Below, one piece after another: positions 1 to 12,637 of a DNA stretch of 64,000 nucleotides. Both the position numbers and the translations under genes were made by a program. The notes under the pieces were generated by a model. That model had not been told where the DNA came from. It searched no databases and was given only the letters and a program-made list of their open reading frames with translations. The first letter of the stretch is position 1; every line of letters begins with the position of its first letter. This DNA comes from Podospora pseudoanserina (Eukaryota; Ascomycota; Sordariomycetes; Sordariales; Podosporaceae), in NCBI RefSeq assembly GCF_035222485.1, contig NW_026946671.1, positions 1,426,001 to 1,490,000 of the forward strand. Direction: 5' to 3'.

Positions 1-3000
1 GTGGAAATTCCTCAACCTCTATGGTCAAAAAGGAGGCCATGAATGATAGCGGAAGCTGTATTTCCGGTCAGCGAAGCTGCTCAAGTGCAAATAACTTCAG
101 GTTACAAGGGGAAACTTACAAAGATAATGGTTGCAACAGTAAAGTACATGATCGTCTTGCCCTGCCTGTCATTCTCATCGTTGATCTTGTAGATTCCCCT
201 CGTCAGCTGGAGGTTAGCCTGCTTGTGCTTCAAATCCAGTAGTTGTTCAATCTAAGCAGCAGTCATCTTATTAGTACAAGCTTCGCGAACAACACGGAAG
301 GCAACCATGTTGACTTACCGCTTGGATAGCTCTTTCAGCAAACTTTTCCAGGCGCACGACCTCTGCAATGTTGCGAGTAACAACCTCCAGCATTGGCGAA
401 TGGTACTTCTGCCGATCCGAATCCTGTTCGATCCCTGCATTGGTGTAAATAATATCTGGGGTTCGTCTCCGGGAAGGCGAGCGGAACCCCCTAGAAGGCG
501 GGTAGGGGTTGCCTCTTCTAAATGGGGGGCTGGAGCTTCGGCGTCTGAAAGGTGGGCTAACAGTGCGTCTCGAGAAAGCACGGCTGTCATCTCGACTTCT
601 GAATGGAGGCGGCGGCCTGAGGTTCCGCTCTTGCTCTAGAATCATGGTGTTTCTTTGCTCTTCAAAGTCTTCGAGAATATGATCTAGAGTCTCCACAATG
701 TTCTTCTGTATATGGAAAATCGATGAGATGATGTGAAGCTCATCGCGAATGTCCTTGATCTTTCTCAAGTCTTCAATATCGGCTTTGATGTCAATCATGG
801 CGTTCAACTTCTTGGGAACCCCATCAAACTCGGCATGTGCCGATAGAGCCTTTGATTCGCCTGCCTTGTTGTCGGACGAAGCGTCAGGCTGTTCCTCATC
901 GGCAGTTGGAATGTTGTTTTGAAAAGACAGGAAGCGGTTGGTCTCATCCTCAGTCTGGTGGCACAGGTTTGTTAGAATGAGTCACAGTTAATGCCGGGGA
1001 CAGTTTAAAAGAGGGAGGCTCACAATTTCACCAATTGATGTCCGATATATCTCGACAAACTGAACCAACTCATTCCGGTTACTCATAGGATCAAAGTATA
1101 TCCGAGCACACTCTGCGACTATGATTTTTGCCAGTTCGTCAACCGATGCATCACCTTTCGCTGACTGCTCGCGAAATCGATCAAAAATATTAGATACCAG
1201 TGATGTCATAATCTTCGAGGTTTTTGTCGTCATCCTGTTGGATCGTTGTGGAAAGGCAGTGATAATGGTTCTCGGCGATTTCCCACACTTTGGCAGCACC
1301 CACATCCATAGCTGGTCTACCATGGTAATTGTGGGTTTCAAATCCTCTGACTCTTTCGAGTGTAGGGTCTGTCGTCTTTCATTAAAGTACCTCAAGGAGG
1401 TCTGGTCCTGGTCACGTTTCTCCGTGTCCGCGAGCGTGTGGTAGTAGAATTGGTCGAGCGTACGTCGACCATGCAGCGGGTGCTCTTCGTCGAGGTAGGC
1501 CCAATACAGCTTTTCGGTTCCGCAGAGACTCCTATCATCAAGTGCTGTTCGGACGAAGTTACGGCGATACTCTTTGGCGGCATCCTCGGTCGGAAATATC
1601 TTCTTCTTGGCTTCGGACTTTTTTACCAGGACGTCTTTGAGCTTTCGCTGTTCTTCTTCCTGCTCCCAATGCAAATACGGCATCTGTGGTCAGCTGGTTA
1701 GTTCACTGTGAACCATGCTATCTAAAGAGCAAGGAGATGGCAAGACTGGACGCCAACTACTCACAAAAAGGACCAAGCCTTGTTCAGTTGGATCTTCTTC
1801 GGCTGCGAGTGTCAAACCGGCTTAGTTAGCCACTGTCGAAAGTCCCAGAGAATCTATGTCCGAGGAATCGAGGCTTACGAAAGGCGAACGGACGACACGC
1901 CGGACGCATGAACCTTGCGTGGTACTGCCCATCTTGTGACTTGTGTTGATGCTGCTCCCACAACCTTGGTTTCAAAACAACATTGGCTCGCCAGCCCTCT
2001 CCAAAAGCCTCATAATGTTTCGCCATGAGCACCTGAGAGTTTCGGCACAGTGTTAGTCACCTAAGGTGAGGTTGTTTAATCTGTGTATTTGATGAACATA
2101 CCTCAACCCATCGCATCTACGCATGTGAAACCGTTAGCATGGTCTCTATACGGTGAGCTGAAGTCAAACTCACGTTGTTGGCAGGAAGATGTGTCCAGAC
2201 ACACGCCATGTCTTCTCTGGAAGGTGGGCGCTTCCCCTGCAGGATTGACGCGACTGTCGGGGTGTGTATCTCGAGATTATCTTTCGAGTAATACAGAAGG
2301 GTTGCGCTGAATTCGCTGTCAACCCGAGTAGTCATAGTTGATGGTTCACGCCAGAGAAATCCGGATGGATTCAACTTCCCAAACATGGTCCTCAGAGTTC
2401 TTGTTTCCGATACCGAATCTTTCTGTATCCTCTCGTCGAGGTAGTCTTTGAGAAGCCTCCCCTTGTTGTCCTTGATGTCTGATTTTGCCCCATACAAGAG
2501 CAGCGTCTCGAATACAGGCAGATGTTGATTGTCAGCCGCATACCAGAGTGGTGTTTGTGACTTGTTGTCACGCGAGTTGATATCCACAGCCGCCTCATTT
2601 GTCGCCGAAGCACCCTTCTTGCTCCGACCATTATGACTATCCTCACCCGGGCCCTTCCAATCACGCCGAGCAAGCAGCATTTTGACAACTTCCAAGCGGC
2701 CCATTCCAGCGGCCCAGGAGAGTGGAGTTCTGCCGTCGACGTCTTTGCTGTCTGGCCTTACACTCTTGACACTCAGAAGATATCGGACGCAGTCTTCGTG
2801 CCCCCCTGCGGCAGCCCAAGAAAGCACCGTTCTCTTATTGTTGTCTTGGCTGTCCTCCTCTGCGCCCTTTCTTACCAAAAGCTGCATGACCTCCAAGAGA
2901 CCGGTTTCTGCTGCATAAGAAAGTGGTGTCCGACCGGCTTTGTCCCGAGAGTCACGAGAAACCCCGAGGTCGAGAAGACTTCTGACCATCATTACCGTTT

Positions 3001-4855
3001 CGGTGGCGCTGGTGATTTTGTTTTGGGCCACCCAGTGCAAAGGGGTACGACCTTGGTCATCTGCCGTTCTGAAGTCGAGATTCGGCTTCTTACACAGCTT
3101 TTCCATCTCCAAAGAGTGTCCGTACTGGGCTACCCACGACACCAAGTTCCTGCCGTTCCCGTCCACGGCCTTGAGATACACCTCGTCGTCTGTGCTGTCC
3201 AGAGGGAAGATTGGAGATCTAGAACCAGAATATTCCTCTTCGTCACACGCATACCGCAGAGCTAGTTCTATCGCACGCACACGGGGCGTTTCCTTATTCC
3301 CAGGCGCAGGTTGCTCTCTCTCCTCATCGACAAAGGCTTTGATCATATTCAAGTTGTGAATACAGAATGATATCGCTGGCCTTCCATTGACATCGATCAT
3401 GTAGATATCTGCCCCAGCTCTGATCAAAGCCCGGACGGCTTCTGGGCGATCATGATTAGCGGCCCAAAAAAGAGGTGACCCGCCGTAGCTGTTGGGAGCG
3501 TCGATCAGAGATGGGCCGGCCTTGATCAGGGCCTCCACAGTGCTGGCAGAACAACTACGGGCTGCGAAATGCAGAGCCGTGGCCACCTCGCCATCTCGGG
3601 CATCAACTTTGCTAACCGGGATAAGCTGTTCCACGACTTGATCACGCCCATTTGCTGCGGCCAACATGAGTGCCGTCATGTTGAACCTGCTGTCCGTCAC
3701 TTCGGTATCTGCGCCATGTTCAAGAAGAATAGCAACGATTGAACTATGGCCACGCTCCGAGGCCAAGAGAAGCGGCGTCCTGCCATCCATATCTGGGGTG
3801 TCGACTAAACAACCGGCGGCAATCATCCGCTGCAGAGCTGCGGGTTCAACGCCGAAATATGCAGCGAGGTGGAAAGCCGTTGCGCCACGTTCGTCATTCC
3901 GGATTGTGAGGTCCGGCTTGAGGTCTTGGTGAATAAAGTCGTGCCACTTTTCTTCACAGTTGGTTGCTGCAATAGCAAAAGCAGTCAGGTTCCAGTCTCC
4001 GTTAGGAACTGGTGGGCGACATAGTCTGTAAGGGTCGGCGCCAGCGTCTATGAGGATACATATGTTTTCGATATGGCCGTTCTTTGCAGCCCAATACAGT
4101 GGTGTTTTGCCTTGTTCATCGGGAAATTCGAGTTGAGGGCCCCGTTCGAGCAGGAGCTGGATCATCGTGACATCGCCCTGTTTAGCAGCTTCGATAAGAG
4201 GTCTTGCCTCGGGTCCTCTGCCGTCGACATCAAAGCTGCCGTCGACCCTGTCGAGCAACAATTTGGCCAATTCGGCTTTCCCCCGTTGGCAAGCATAGTA
4301 TATCGCAGTGCGGCCTTCATCATCCTCCATAAGAGGGTCCGCACCGGCCTCGAGCAATGCAGCAGCATTGGAAACTGCATTGCGAGAATACAGAGCCGCA
4401 AACATGAGCGGCGTCAGCCCATCGTCGTCGCGCACGTTAGAGTCCGAAGAAACGAAACGTTTGACATCCTCTGCCGAGCCATACTCGGTAGCCACAAACA
4501 GCATGCTCCTGCCGGCGCAGTACTTGTGCGAGATGTCTTCCTCTTTGATGTTGGCGAGGAGATACTCAATCACGTTGACGTATTCCTTGTTCATAGCCCA
4601 GAAGACTGGGCTGTTGCCGTCGACGTCCAGAATGTCCAAACGGGCGCCATGTTCATATAAAAGCTTGAAGACTTCCAAAAGACCCAGTTCGGCAGCCCAC
4701 GATATGGCGGTTTGTCCATAGTACGCTTCATCTTTCACATTCACATCCTCTGCCTGATCCAGCAGCTCCTTGACCTTCTCAAAATCGTTTGCTTTGGCGG
4801 CTTCGATGAGCGGATGGGTTTTCTCTGTTTCATTACCGCGATGCGGGCTCGCCAT
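1..4855 (-). CDS. Ankyrin-repeat protein with C-terminal CorA-like membrane domain (3' partial)
   Basis: Eight exons, descending: 4855-2174, 2116-2102, 2032-1879, 1802-1765, 1683-1024, 954-319, 251-120, 55-<1. All phases join cleanly. The start at 4855 has a strong context (CACCATGG). Residues about 30-830 are a long ankyrin array with many GxTPLxxAA-type helices. After it comes WTHLPANN, then the 15-nt exon MRWVE, then VLMAKHYEAF, then FMPYLHWE, which is the conserved lead-in of fungal CorA-like proteins. Exon 6 holds a coiled stretch followed by an Arg/Ser/Pro-rich linker (about residues 1290-1340). The last exons give GKTIMYFTVATIIFLPLSFM, the first membrane helix of the CorA-like domain. 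The second helix and stop lie outside the window. The family is widespread in fungi and annotated as Mg2+/CorA-like, but no fungal member of this layout has an established substrate that I know of. A role as a membrane-tethered scaffold or sensor is inference. Confidence 0.9.
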
Positions 4856-5824
4856 GGTGTAGTGATTTAGTAGGCAGTTCGTTTCGGGCGTGAAGTTGTC
4901 CAGTGGCAGGCTAGACAATGGTTCGCCAGCCTAGTGCCATCACGTTGCTGTGAGCAGGGCAAAAGCTGTTATACATGCCGCGCCTATTATGTCTGTCTTG
5001 GTTGAGAACATGTACAGGGGTCAGAAGTCTCGAAGGCCAGGAGAGGAGGCTGAGAAAAACCGTGTGTGTGGTACATCGTGCATGATGGCTGCAGGCAGCG
5101 CCACAAATGCTGTAATTGCGGCCCCAATGTTGCATAGGATGGTAGGATTCCAGCTAGTCTTACAGGTTAGCTCTTGTTAGATCTTGCTACAAAAAACAGC
5201 TCGTTGGTCAAGGGGTCATGTTGCGACTCCAAATCGTGGACTGGTTGTTGGAACTTGTGACATTGCCAAGGCGAGGCTCCGCGGAGGAGCAAGCCCGGAT
5301 AGGAGGGATTTTGCATGCTTCCCGCGGTCCCGGTCTGTTGGGCATAACTGAGAAAGATCTTTGCATGATGGCTGGTCGAGAGGTGGTGCAAACAAGCAAT
5401 TGTTGGTAGCCCCTCATTATTCAAGCTTTCTGCAGTTGGTTAAACAAATGACAAGCAACGTGGTGATTTAGAGGGTGTCAAAATAACCTACCTCGATGGA
5501 GTAGAATTTTCGATTTGCTTTTTACACGACACAGAAAAAGATCAAGAAGCCATCCACTTTTGGTGTTTGAGTTAAAGGTCACCACTTGGGTCGGATAGGT
5601 CGTTGGGTGATATCGGGTTAGGGTTCTATGAGGTCTCGGATAAGATAAGAGATAACGATAATCATTCGGGAGCTCCAGCATCAAGCAAGAGCGCAGGTGT
5701 AACACACCAGGCAGGTTCGAACGTCTTGAGAGATCTTTTCCCCGCCCGTCATATATTCTCTGTTCCAAATTTCATGAACTTTAAGAAGACGCATGACTGA
5801 GACTTTCTGCACAAGTCGTCCAAC
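4856..5824. other. Divergent intergenic region
   Basis: This 0.97 kb region separates the divergent ankyrin-CorA and NDUFAF7-like genes and should hold both promoters. Short open frames occur on both strands but none has a recognisable domain, good start context or splice structure. I see no RNA gene or repeat. Confidence 0.6.
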
Positions 5825-7564
5825 ATGAAGTCTGCCGTGCCTCGAGCCCTTCGCAACGCTCGCCGTATCTTCCCAAGAGCTTCCACCAGGAGCTCAAGCT
5901 TAAGCTCATTACCAAGACTTGGAAACAACCGTTTGAGTGGCACCACCACTTTGACATCACAACACCGTAACTTTTCTGCTACAACGGGGTTACGAGATAT
6001 TGATGAGGACAAAGATCGAAAATGGTCAACTCCTCTTGCCAAGCAGCTGGCAGCTGCCATTGAGGTGAGCTCTCACTCATGTACCTATCTCATGCTCATA
6101 CTCATAATATCACTAGTTGACTGGACCAATTCCCCTCGCCAGTTTTATGCGCATGTGTTTGACTTCTGATATCGGAGGTTATTACACTGGAGCCATTGAG
6201 AAAGACCGGGATCAGTTTGGCTTAAAGGGTGACTTTGTCACATCACCAGAAATCTCACAAGTATTTGGCGAGCTCATTGGTGTATGGTTCCTGACGGAAT
6301 GGCTAGCTCAGGAACGCCAGAGTCGGGGCGTCGAGTTAATTGAAGTGGGGCCAGGACGTGGCACTCTCATGAATGATGTTCTTAGGGTATGTACAACTAT
6401 GTCTCCTGAATTGAGGTCATAGTTAACAACTGGTAGACAATACAAAGCTTCCCAGCCATGGCCAATAGCATAGACGCCATCTACATGGTTGAGGCCAGTC
6501 CCGAGCTCAGAATGGCTCAAAAGAACCTTCTCTGCGGCGAAGATGCTCCCATGACCGAGTCCAAGGTTGGCTATCACAGCGTATGCAAATACAACGCCCT
6601 GCCCATCGTGTGGACCGAGACCATCAAGTCAATTCCTATTGGTAAGTGACTTCCACTCCTCCTCTACACTGCTCAAATCTAACATTCAATAGCCCCCCAA
6701 AAAATGCCCTTCATCGTCGCCCACGAATTCTTCGACGCCCTTCCCATCCACGCTTTCGAACTCGTCTCCGTCCCCGCCTCCAAATCAGAAGCTCCCTCCT
6801 CAACAGACAACTCCTCCCCCTCCAGCAAGACCACCACCCCAACCCTCCAATGGCGCGAAATGCTCGTCTCCCCCACACCCCCCGGCTCAACCCACGAATC
6901 CCTCAAGACACCAGCCACCCAATCCAGGGAGACCCCACCCCCCGACTTCCAACTCACCCGTGCGACCTCCTCCACCCGTCACTCCCTCTACCTCCCCGAA
7001 TCCTCCCCCCGCTTCCGCGCTCTCAAATCCACCGTCGGCCCCGGCGCCCTCCTAGAAGTCTGCCCCGACGCCTCCCTTTACGCAAGCGACTTTGCAGCCC
7101 GGATAGGCGGCTCCCCCCAGCACCCAAAACCCAAACCCTCCGGCGCAGCTCTTATTCTTGATTACGGGCCCGGAGATGGAACCATCCCCACCAACTCCCT
7201 CCGTGGCATCCGCAAACATAGGCGTGTCTCCCCTTTTGCCGAGCCCGGACTTACTGATTTGTCAGTTGATGTCGATTTTGCGGGCATTGCGGAGTCGGCT
7301 ACGAAAGCGAGCGAAGGGGTGGAGGTTCATGGACCTGTTGCTCAGGGGGATTTCTTGGAGTTGATGGGGATTAGGGAACGGGCTGAGGTGCTGGCTAAGA
7401 GGGCGGGGGAGGAGGAGAAGGGGAGGGCGGTGGAGAAGGCTTGGAGGAGGTTGGTTGATAGGGGGCCCGGGGGGATGGGGAAGGTTTATCAGGCTTTGGC
7501 GATATTGCCAGAGAATGGGGGGAGGAGGAGGCCGGTTGGGTTTGGGGGGGATGTGGTGCAGTGA
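5825..7564 (+). CDS. NDUFAF7: Mitochondrial protein arginine methyltransferase NDUFAF7 / MidA homologue
   Basis: Four exons: 5825-6064, 6117-6386, 6437-6641, 6693-7564, encoding about 528 residues. The first ~60 residues are rich in Arg, Ser and Ala with almost no acidic residues, as expected of a mitochondrial presequence. Exon 2 carries DIGGYYT, GDFVTSPEISQVFGEL and the SAM-binding motif IEVGPGRGTLMNDVLR. Exon 4 opens with PQKMPFIVAHEFFDALPIH, a hallmark of the DUF185/MidA family. In animals NDUFAF7 dimethylates an arginine on the NDUFS2 subunit during early complex I assembly in the matrix, and the same role is inferred here. Exon 4 contains a Ser/Pro-rich insertion after the HAFELV strand, common in fungal members. 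The gene shares its upstream region with the ankyrin-CorA gene and converges with the polymerase alpha gene downstream. Confidence 0.93.
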
Positions 7565-8094
7565 GGGATTGGGGGTGTGTGTAAGATGGGGGGTGTTGTG
7601 GGGGGGAGGTGGTGTAAGAGTATACGAGAGGTTATTCAATGCGTATTTGACCGGTGTGAACAATGGAATCAAGACAGAAAAGTAGGAACAGCTAACAACT
7701 GCGAAGTTGCTCCTTCTTTCTAAATGGCCAACCAGACCGGCATGTTGCTCCCAGAAAGTGGGAGAAAATTACCGAAAAAAAGCATCCCCAGAAATCGAAC
7801 TGAAAGCGAAAGGAGTAACCCAAACACCACCAGAGTGGCCTGAAAAGCTGCCGAAGCTGCCATTGCTTCAAGTTTATCAGCTACTTCGCTGGCAGGAAGG
7901 TGCAGAGGAGCAGTATATAAGGTGTGCATTATTTCATAACAATAGAAAGGCAACGCCTAGTGATAAACTACAAAATCATCAAAGCCAAAGCAAGACAACG
8001 CCATCCGCCTATGCCAGACTAGTACTATGGAACCCATCAAACCAGAAAAGACGTGACAGATCCATAAGCAGTAATCCCTCCACCAGCCACTCCC
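7565..8094. other. Convergent 3' intergenic region
   Basis: The 0.53 kb between the convergent NDUFAF7-like and polymerase alpha genes should contain two 3' UTRs. The left part is G-rich just after the stop codon and the right part is A-rich. I see no further gene. Confidence 0.5.
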
Positions 8095-11000
8095 TCAGTT
8101 GGCCACAAACCCCAACTTCCCAAACAAAGTATCCATCGCCACCCACTGCCTCCCACACTTATCCAGATACCTATCCACCACCCCCTTCACAGTCCCAAAC
8201 CGAACCCTATTATGCTCCGCCATAACCATCACCCTCTCCCTCGTCTCCCCAGTCACCACCTCCCCCGTCTCACCCCCCGTCGCCCTGCTCGTAGCCTTCT
8301 CCTTGGCCTTGTCAACATCAAACAACGAAGCAAAGTACACGAGCTGGTTATACATATCCCTCTCCCCAAACTCCCACCTCATCCTCCCCATGCAGTCCCT
8401 CCCCAGCCCCTTCGGTCCAAGACACCGGTCCCCATAGACAGACATCTGTCTAGTTCGGTTGCCACAATCCGCATCCCCGCAGACAAGCCACCCCTCATAA
8501 TACCGCGACGTCTGCTCCCTCACCTGCGCCTCCACCTGCGCAACAATAGAGAGTGTAGACAGCGTAGCGGAACAAGAAGGGCAGGCAAGCCCCTTCGGCG
8601 TAACCATCTCCACCGACCCCAACAACCCCTCAAACGCAGCCGTCCCCTTACACGCCCTACACCTCAACAAAAGCCGTTTACAATCCACAAACCGAACCTG
8701 ATCCGGAATCTGCGACTCCAACGGGTGAATCTCCAGATCCTGTCCCCCCGCAGAACCACTCCCAGAGCTGGAGTTGTTGTTCGCAAACCTCCTCGGGTCC
8801 AACCCAAGATTTTCCGCCAACTGACTTGTAGAAGTCCCGGTGATATTCGCGCAAAGACGCTCAACCGGAGGAAAGATCTGCTTCCCAATATACCACTCCA
8901 CATCCGGGCTCAGCTCCGACCCAGCCTTTAGCACGTCCTGGGGTGTGTACGCCCGCTTGGCAAAGTGCTCCGAGGATTGCTTCGCGTCGCCGGTAATGAT
9001 GTACGACACCACATCCCCCTTCCGCATCGTCTTTCCCCTCGCCATCTCCCGCAGCGCGACCTGGATCTGGGGCATCGTATCCCCGTTCTGGCCGTACTCG
9101 GTAGGCGACTTGCCCAGCTGGGTGAGGATGATGTACTTTGGGATCTGAACCTTCCCCTCGCGCATCTTGGACGAGATTTCGCGGAGGTAATCATGGATTT
9201 TCTGCACCGAGTCCTCAATGTCATTGCCTGACAAGATCTCATCCAGAAGTTTCTTGGAGATCTCCCTCGACAGAGGACAGTACTCGCGGCGCTTCATGTC
9301 CAGACCCTTGATCTCCATCTTCTCGACATACTTCCCGTCCGTCTCCACCAGGTTGACAGCGGCGTACTTTTTCTTGGCTTGGAGGAGGATGCGCCGGAAG
9401 ATGTTGTCAATGTCGATTTCGAGCTTCTTGTAGCTGCCGTTGACGGCCGCTTTGAACTCGCGGCCGACGCGGAGGGCGTCGGCGACGTTGTCGACGTTGG
9501 CGTTGATCATGACCGAGTCGGTGTCGCCGTAGATGACTTGGAGCTGCATGCTCTCGGCGAGGTCCTTGGTACTGCGGAGAACCTCGCGGCCCTTGAAGGT
9601 GGTGAGGACGGCGAGGGGTCGGGCGTAGAAGCGGGATTTGGTGTATCCCAGACAGCCGTACATGGAGTTGGCTGTTAGCTTCAGGGCGAGCTGCTTGATG
9701 TCCCATGTTGCAAGCTGTTCGGGGGTGGCGGTCTTGTCCTTCATTAGGCTCTTGACTTGCCTACGGCGGTCGACGAGGGTGGCGATGAGTCTGGGGAGAA
9801 CACCGAGGTCCTGTTTCTCAGGGACCTGTGGCACGCCATCTTCCTCAGACTATGTTCATGTTAGTAAAGGCACCCAAAAGGGGGGCTGTTGTCAACTCAC
9901 CAAAAACGTTCGATCAACAGTAGTGAAGCAGATGTTGTACTCCTGAATAATGGAGGGATACAGCGAGTTGAAGTCCATGACAAGAACAAACTTGTCATAC
10001 AGACCCTTCTCGGGCTCGAAAACGAGACCACCCTTGTACTTGTCCTTCTTCTTACCAGCCTCACCACCGTCTTCCTCATCCTCAGGCCGAGCACGACCCT
10101 TGAAAGGCTCCTTGTCTGGGCAGATATACTTGTTCCGATGGAACTCATGCAGCAGAATGTACTCGTTGCGCTCAGCACGGGTACCCGTCAGCGTCCTGGC
10201 CCAAGAATTACCAGCAAGGTTGGTAAGAACCTTGGTCAACGGCAAAATCTGAGTTCGGAGAGCCAAAGCAGCAACGTAGTACGTATCAATCTCAGCATGC
10301 GAGATGTAGTCCATAAGGCCGTCTTTCGTCACAGCCAAGCTCTTGAGCGCTGCTTCATTGTCGAGATCCCTGCGAGGAACGTCGGTAGGCAGGTACAGAT
10401 TGCACATTTCCGTCAAGCTCCAAGACTGACACTTCATCATGACTGATTTGCCAGCGTCGTTGGCAAGATCGCAGAGCAGTCGTCCAGACATGATCTGGCG
10501 CTCGGCGAATACGTTGCCGCCAACCTTGCCCATCGATGTCGGCCATTGGCTTCTTCTTAGCCTTCCCAGACGAGACCACTGGTGAGTCTTCTTCTCGTGA
10601 AGGCGGTTAAGTAGAATGCTGTAGTCCACGCCCTCTAGTTGATGACCCATGATGACATCTGGATCCACCACATCCACCTGCGCTAGGAAGAAAGACAACA
10701 TGGCTGACTCCTCCTTCACGAGCTTGATGAGCCCTCTCTTGCGCTCCTTGGCCATCGTTTCAAAGCCCAAGGGGAAAGCAGTACCCTGGGGCCGAACAAC
10801 AGTAAAAGTTCGACATGGCAGCTTGTCGGCAGGTGTGGTGTCACTAAGAGAGACATCCTCGTAGATTCTCGCGCTAATGGCAAGAATCTCTTGCTTGTTG
10901 GCCTTGGCGTTGAAGATGGTGCGCAGGGCAATGCTCATGAGAGTCAATGGAGGCGCTTCCACATTCTCGCTGTCCTTAAAGGGCGCGACCATGTTGGGAT

Positions 11001-12637
11001 GATCCACCAAGACTTCCAACCGGCAGTGAGACGAGTTCTTCAACGCGCCGAAATCGGCATCTTCAATCTTCAACCAGCAAGGGCCCTTGATGTTCTTCCA
11101 CAGGACAAATTGCTCAAACAGAGCTGTGTTGGTGCCAAAAACATGTGAAAAGGTCTCCCCGGTAGTGTTCATGTCGATGGGGGCCTTGGTGTAGGGGTAG
11201 AGAAGCTTGAGGTACTGACCCTCTTTCGGGACGTCGGGAAGTTCAAAGGCGTACTTTCGAGTGCAAGCCTTGATCTTGTACATGCCAACATTCTTCTTGG
11301 TCATGATGGCGTCGACCTCGTTGTAGACATCCATCATTTCAACCTCTTCTCCAGTATCGACCTTGCCCTGAACACGGGTCTTGCGGGGCAAGAAATACAG
11401 CTTGCGCAAGATGTTGTCAATCTTGACAAAGCAACTGACATGGTGATTGGTCTTCTTGTTGAGTACCTTTCCAAAAAGACAGAGACTCCCGTTGACTTCT
11501 GTGTAGTCAGTCCAGAAAAGGTTGAGACTGCCATCTTCCTCGATAGCATCCTTGTAGTCGATCTTGCCTATCCCTCTGGCCTCGGCCTGCGAGTTTCCAA
11601 CGATGTTTAATTTTTGGTTTAGGCCGTTCCAAGAGGAAGCGTCAATGGCAGGCTTGGCAGCCTTCATAGGGGACGATGTAATAGCGGCACTGGGCAGAGG
11701 CTCCGCCTTGATAATCTTTTTGACCGGACGAGAAGCAGAGATGTTGACGCTAGCAGCAGTTACCGCGCCAGTATGAGCAACCTCCATCATATCTTCGTCC
11801 TCTTCCTCCTCTTCTATGACAGCCTTCGGTTGCACTCTCCGTTGCGCAACCTTTGCGGCAGGGGAAGATGGCAACGGAGGATCGCTCAGCATGACATCCG
11901 GAGCTGCTGCTGGCTCGTCCTCGGCAGGAGGCAAGAAGTTGTCCTCACCCATATCATAGTCGGGGGATGGTGAAGAAAGTCTGTCATCGATCACCTTCTT
12001 CTTCTTGGGGGCCGGTTGACGGGCTTCTCGTGCTGGAGAAAGGGCGCGGGTCGTTCTCCTTTCGGCTGAGCGGTCTCTCTTCTTGGATGATCTCACGACG
12101 GGGGCGGGAACATTGGCGTCAACCTCTCCGAGGAGGTCGGCAAGGAATTTGTCGTCATCTTCTGTCTTAAAGACCTTGGGTTTGGGCTGTGTCTTGGTGG
12201 CGCCTTTGGTGAAGTATTCGGTAATATTTCGATCATTGGCGTCCCGTTTCGCCTTTTCCTCGTCTCGCTGTTTCTTGGCTGAAGTTGTAGCTAGATTAGC
12301 CAACGGTCTTTAATGGGTCCAAATCCAGAAGAAGATAGAACATACATTTACGCTCCTTTCGTTCTTCAACTTCATCCTCGCTTTCCGAGTCATAGGCAGC
12401 TGGTATGCGATCCCACTCCTCTCGGCCATCATCCGCATAGCCCTCCCCGTTGTCGTCAACAACGAAATCGTCCTCGTTAAGACGTTGGCGCACAATCCTC
12501 TTGTATTGGTTCTCGTCGACCTCCTCGTACAGATCTTCCACCTCTTCGACCTCGTATGTGTCGAACTTCTTTTTGCCGGACTCTCGAAGGGCGCGCAGTT
12601 CGGCGAACTTGTCCCGCTTGCTCCCTGCTCTCGACAT
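8095..12637 (-). CDS. POL1: DNA polymerase alpha catalytic subunit (p180)
   Basis: Three exons: 12637-12346, 12290-9901 and 9849-8095, about 1478 residues, close to the 1468 of yeast Pol1. The N-terminus has the conserved polymerase alpha segment ([20 protein letters not shown], then [12 protein letters not shown]). Family B polymerase motifs follow: [17 protein letters not shown] (motif A, ~870), [20 protein letters not shown] (motif B, ~950) and [14 protein letters not shown] (motif C, ~1000, with the metal-binding aspartates). The C-terminus has the two cysteine clusters (CRAC...CPSC and CGDADC...C...C) that bind the B subunit. The enzyme extends primase-made RNA primers at replication origins and on the lagging strand. 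The upstream region shared with the PPR gene carries three ACGCG cores about 170-200 bp from the start codon, suggesting G1/S control. The exonuclease-like region should be inactive as in all polymerase alphas; I did not check each residue. Confidence 0.98.

Noticed and set aside
2117-2173. Continuation of the ankyrin frame to an in-frame stop just after LPANN, implying a stand-alone ankyrin protein
   Set aside because: A consensus GTGAGT donor lies at that point, and splicing through the 15-nt exon restores conserved CorA-like sequence.
4856-5824. tRNA-like stretches such as GGTTCGA near 5715
   Set aside because: No matching A box, acceptor stem or cloverleaf could be found around it.
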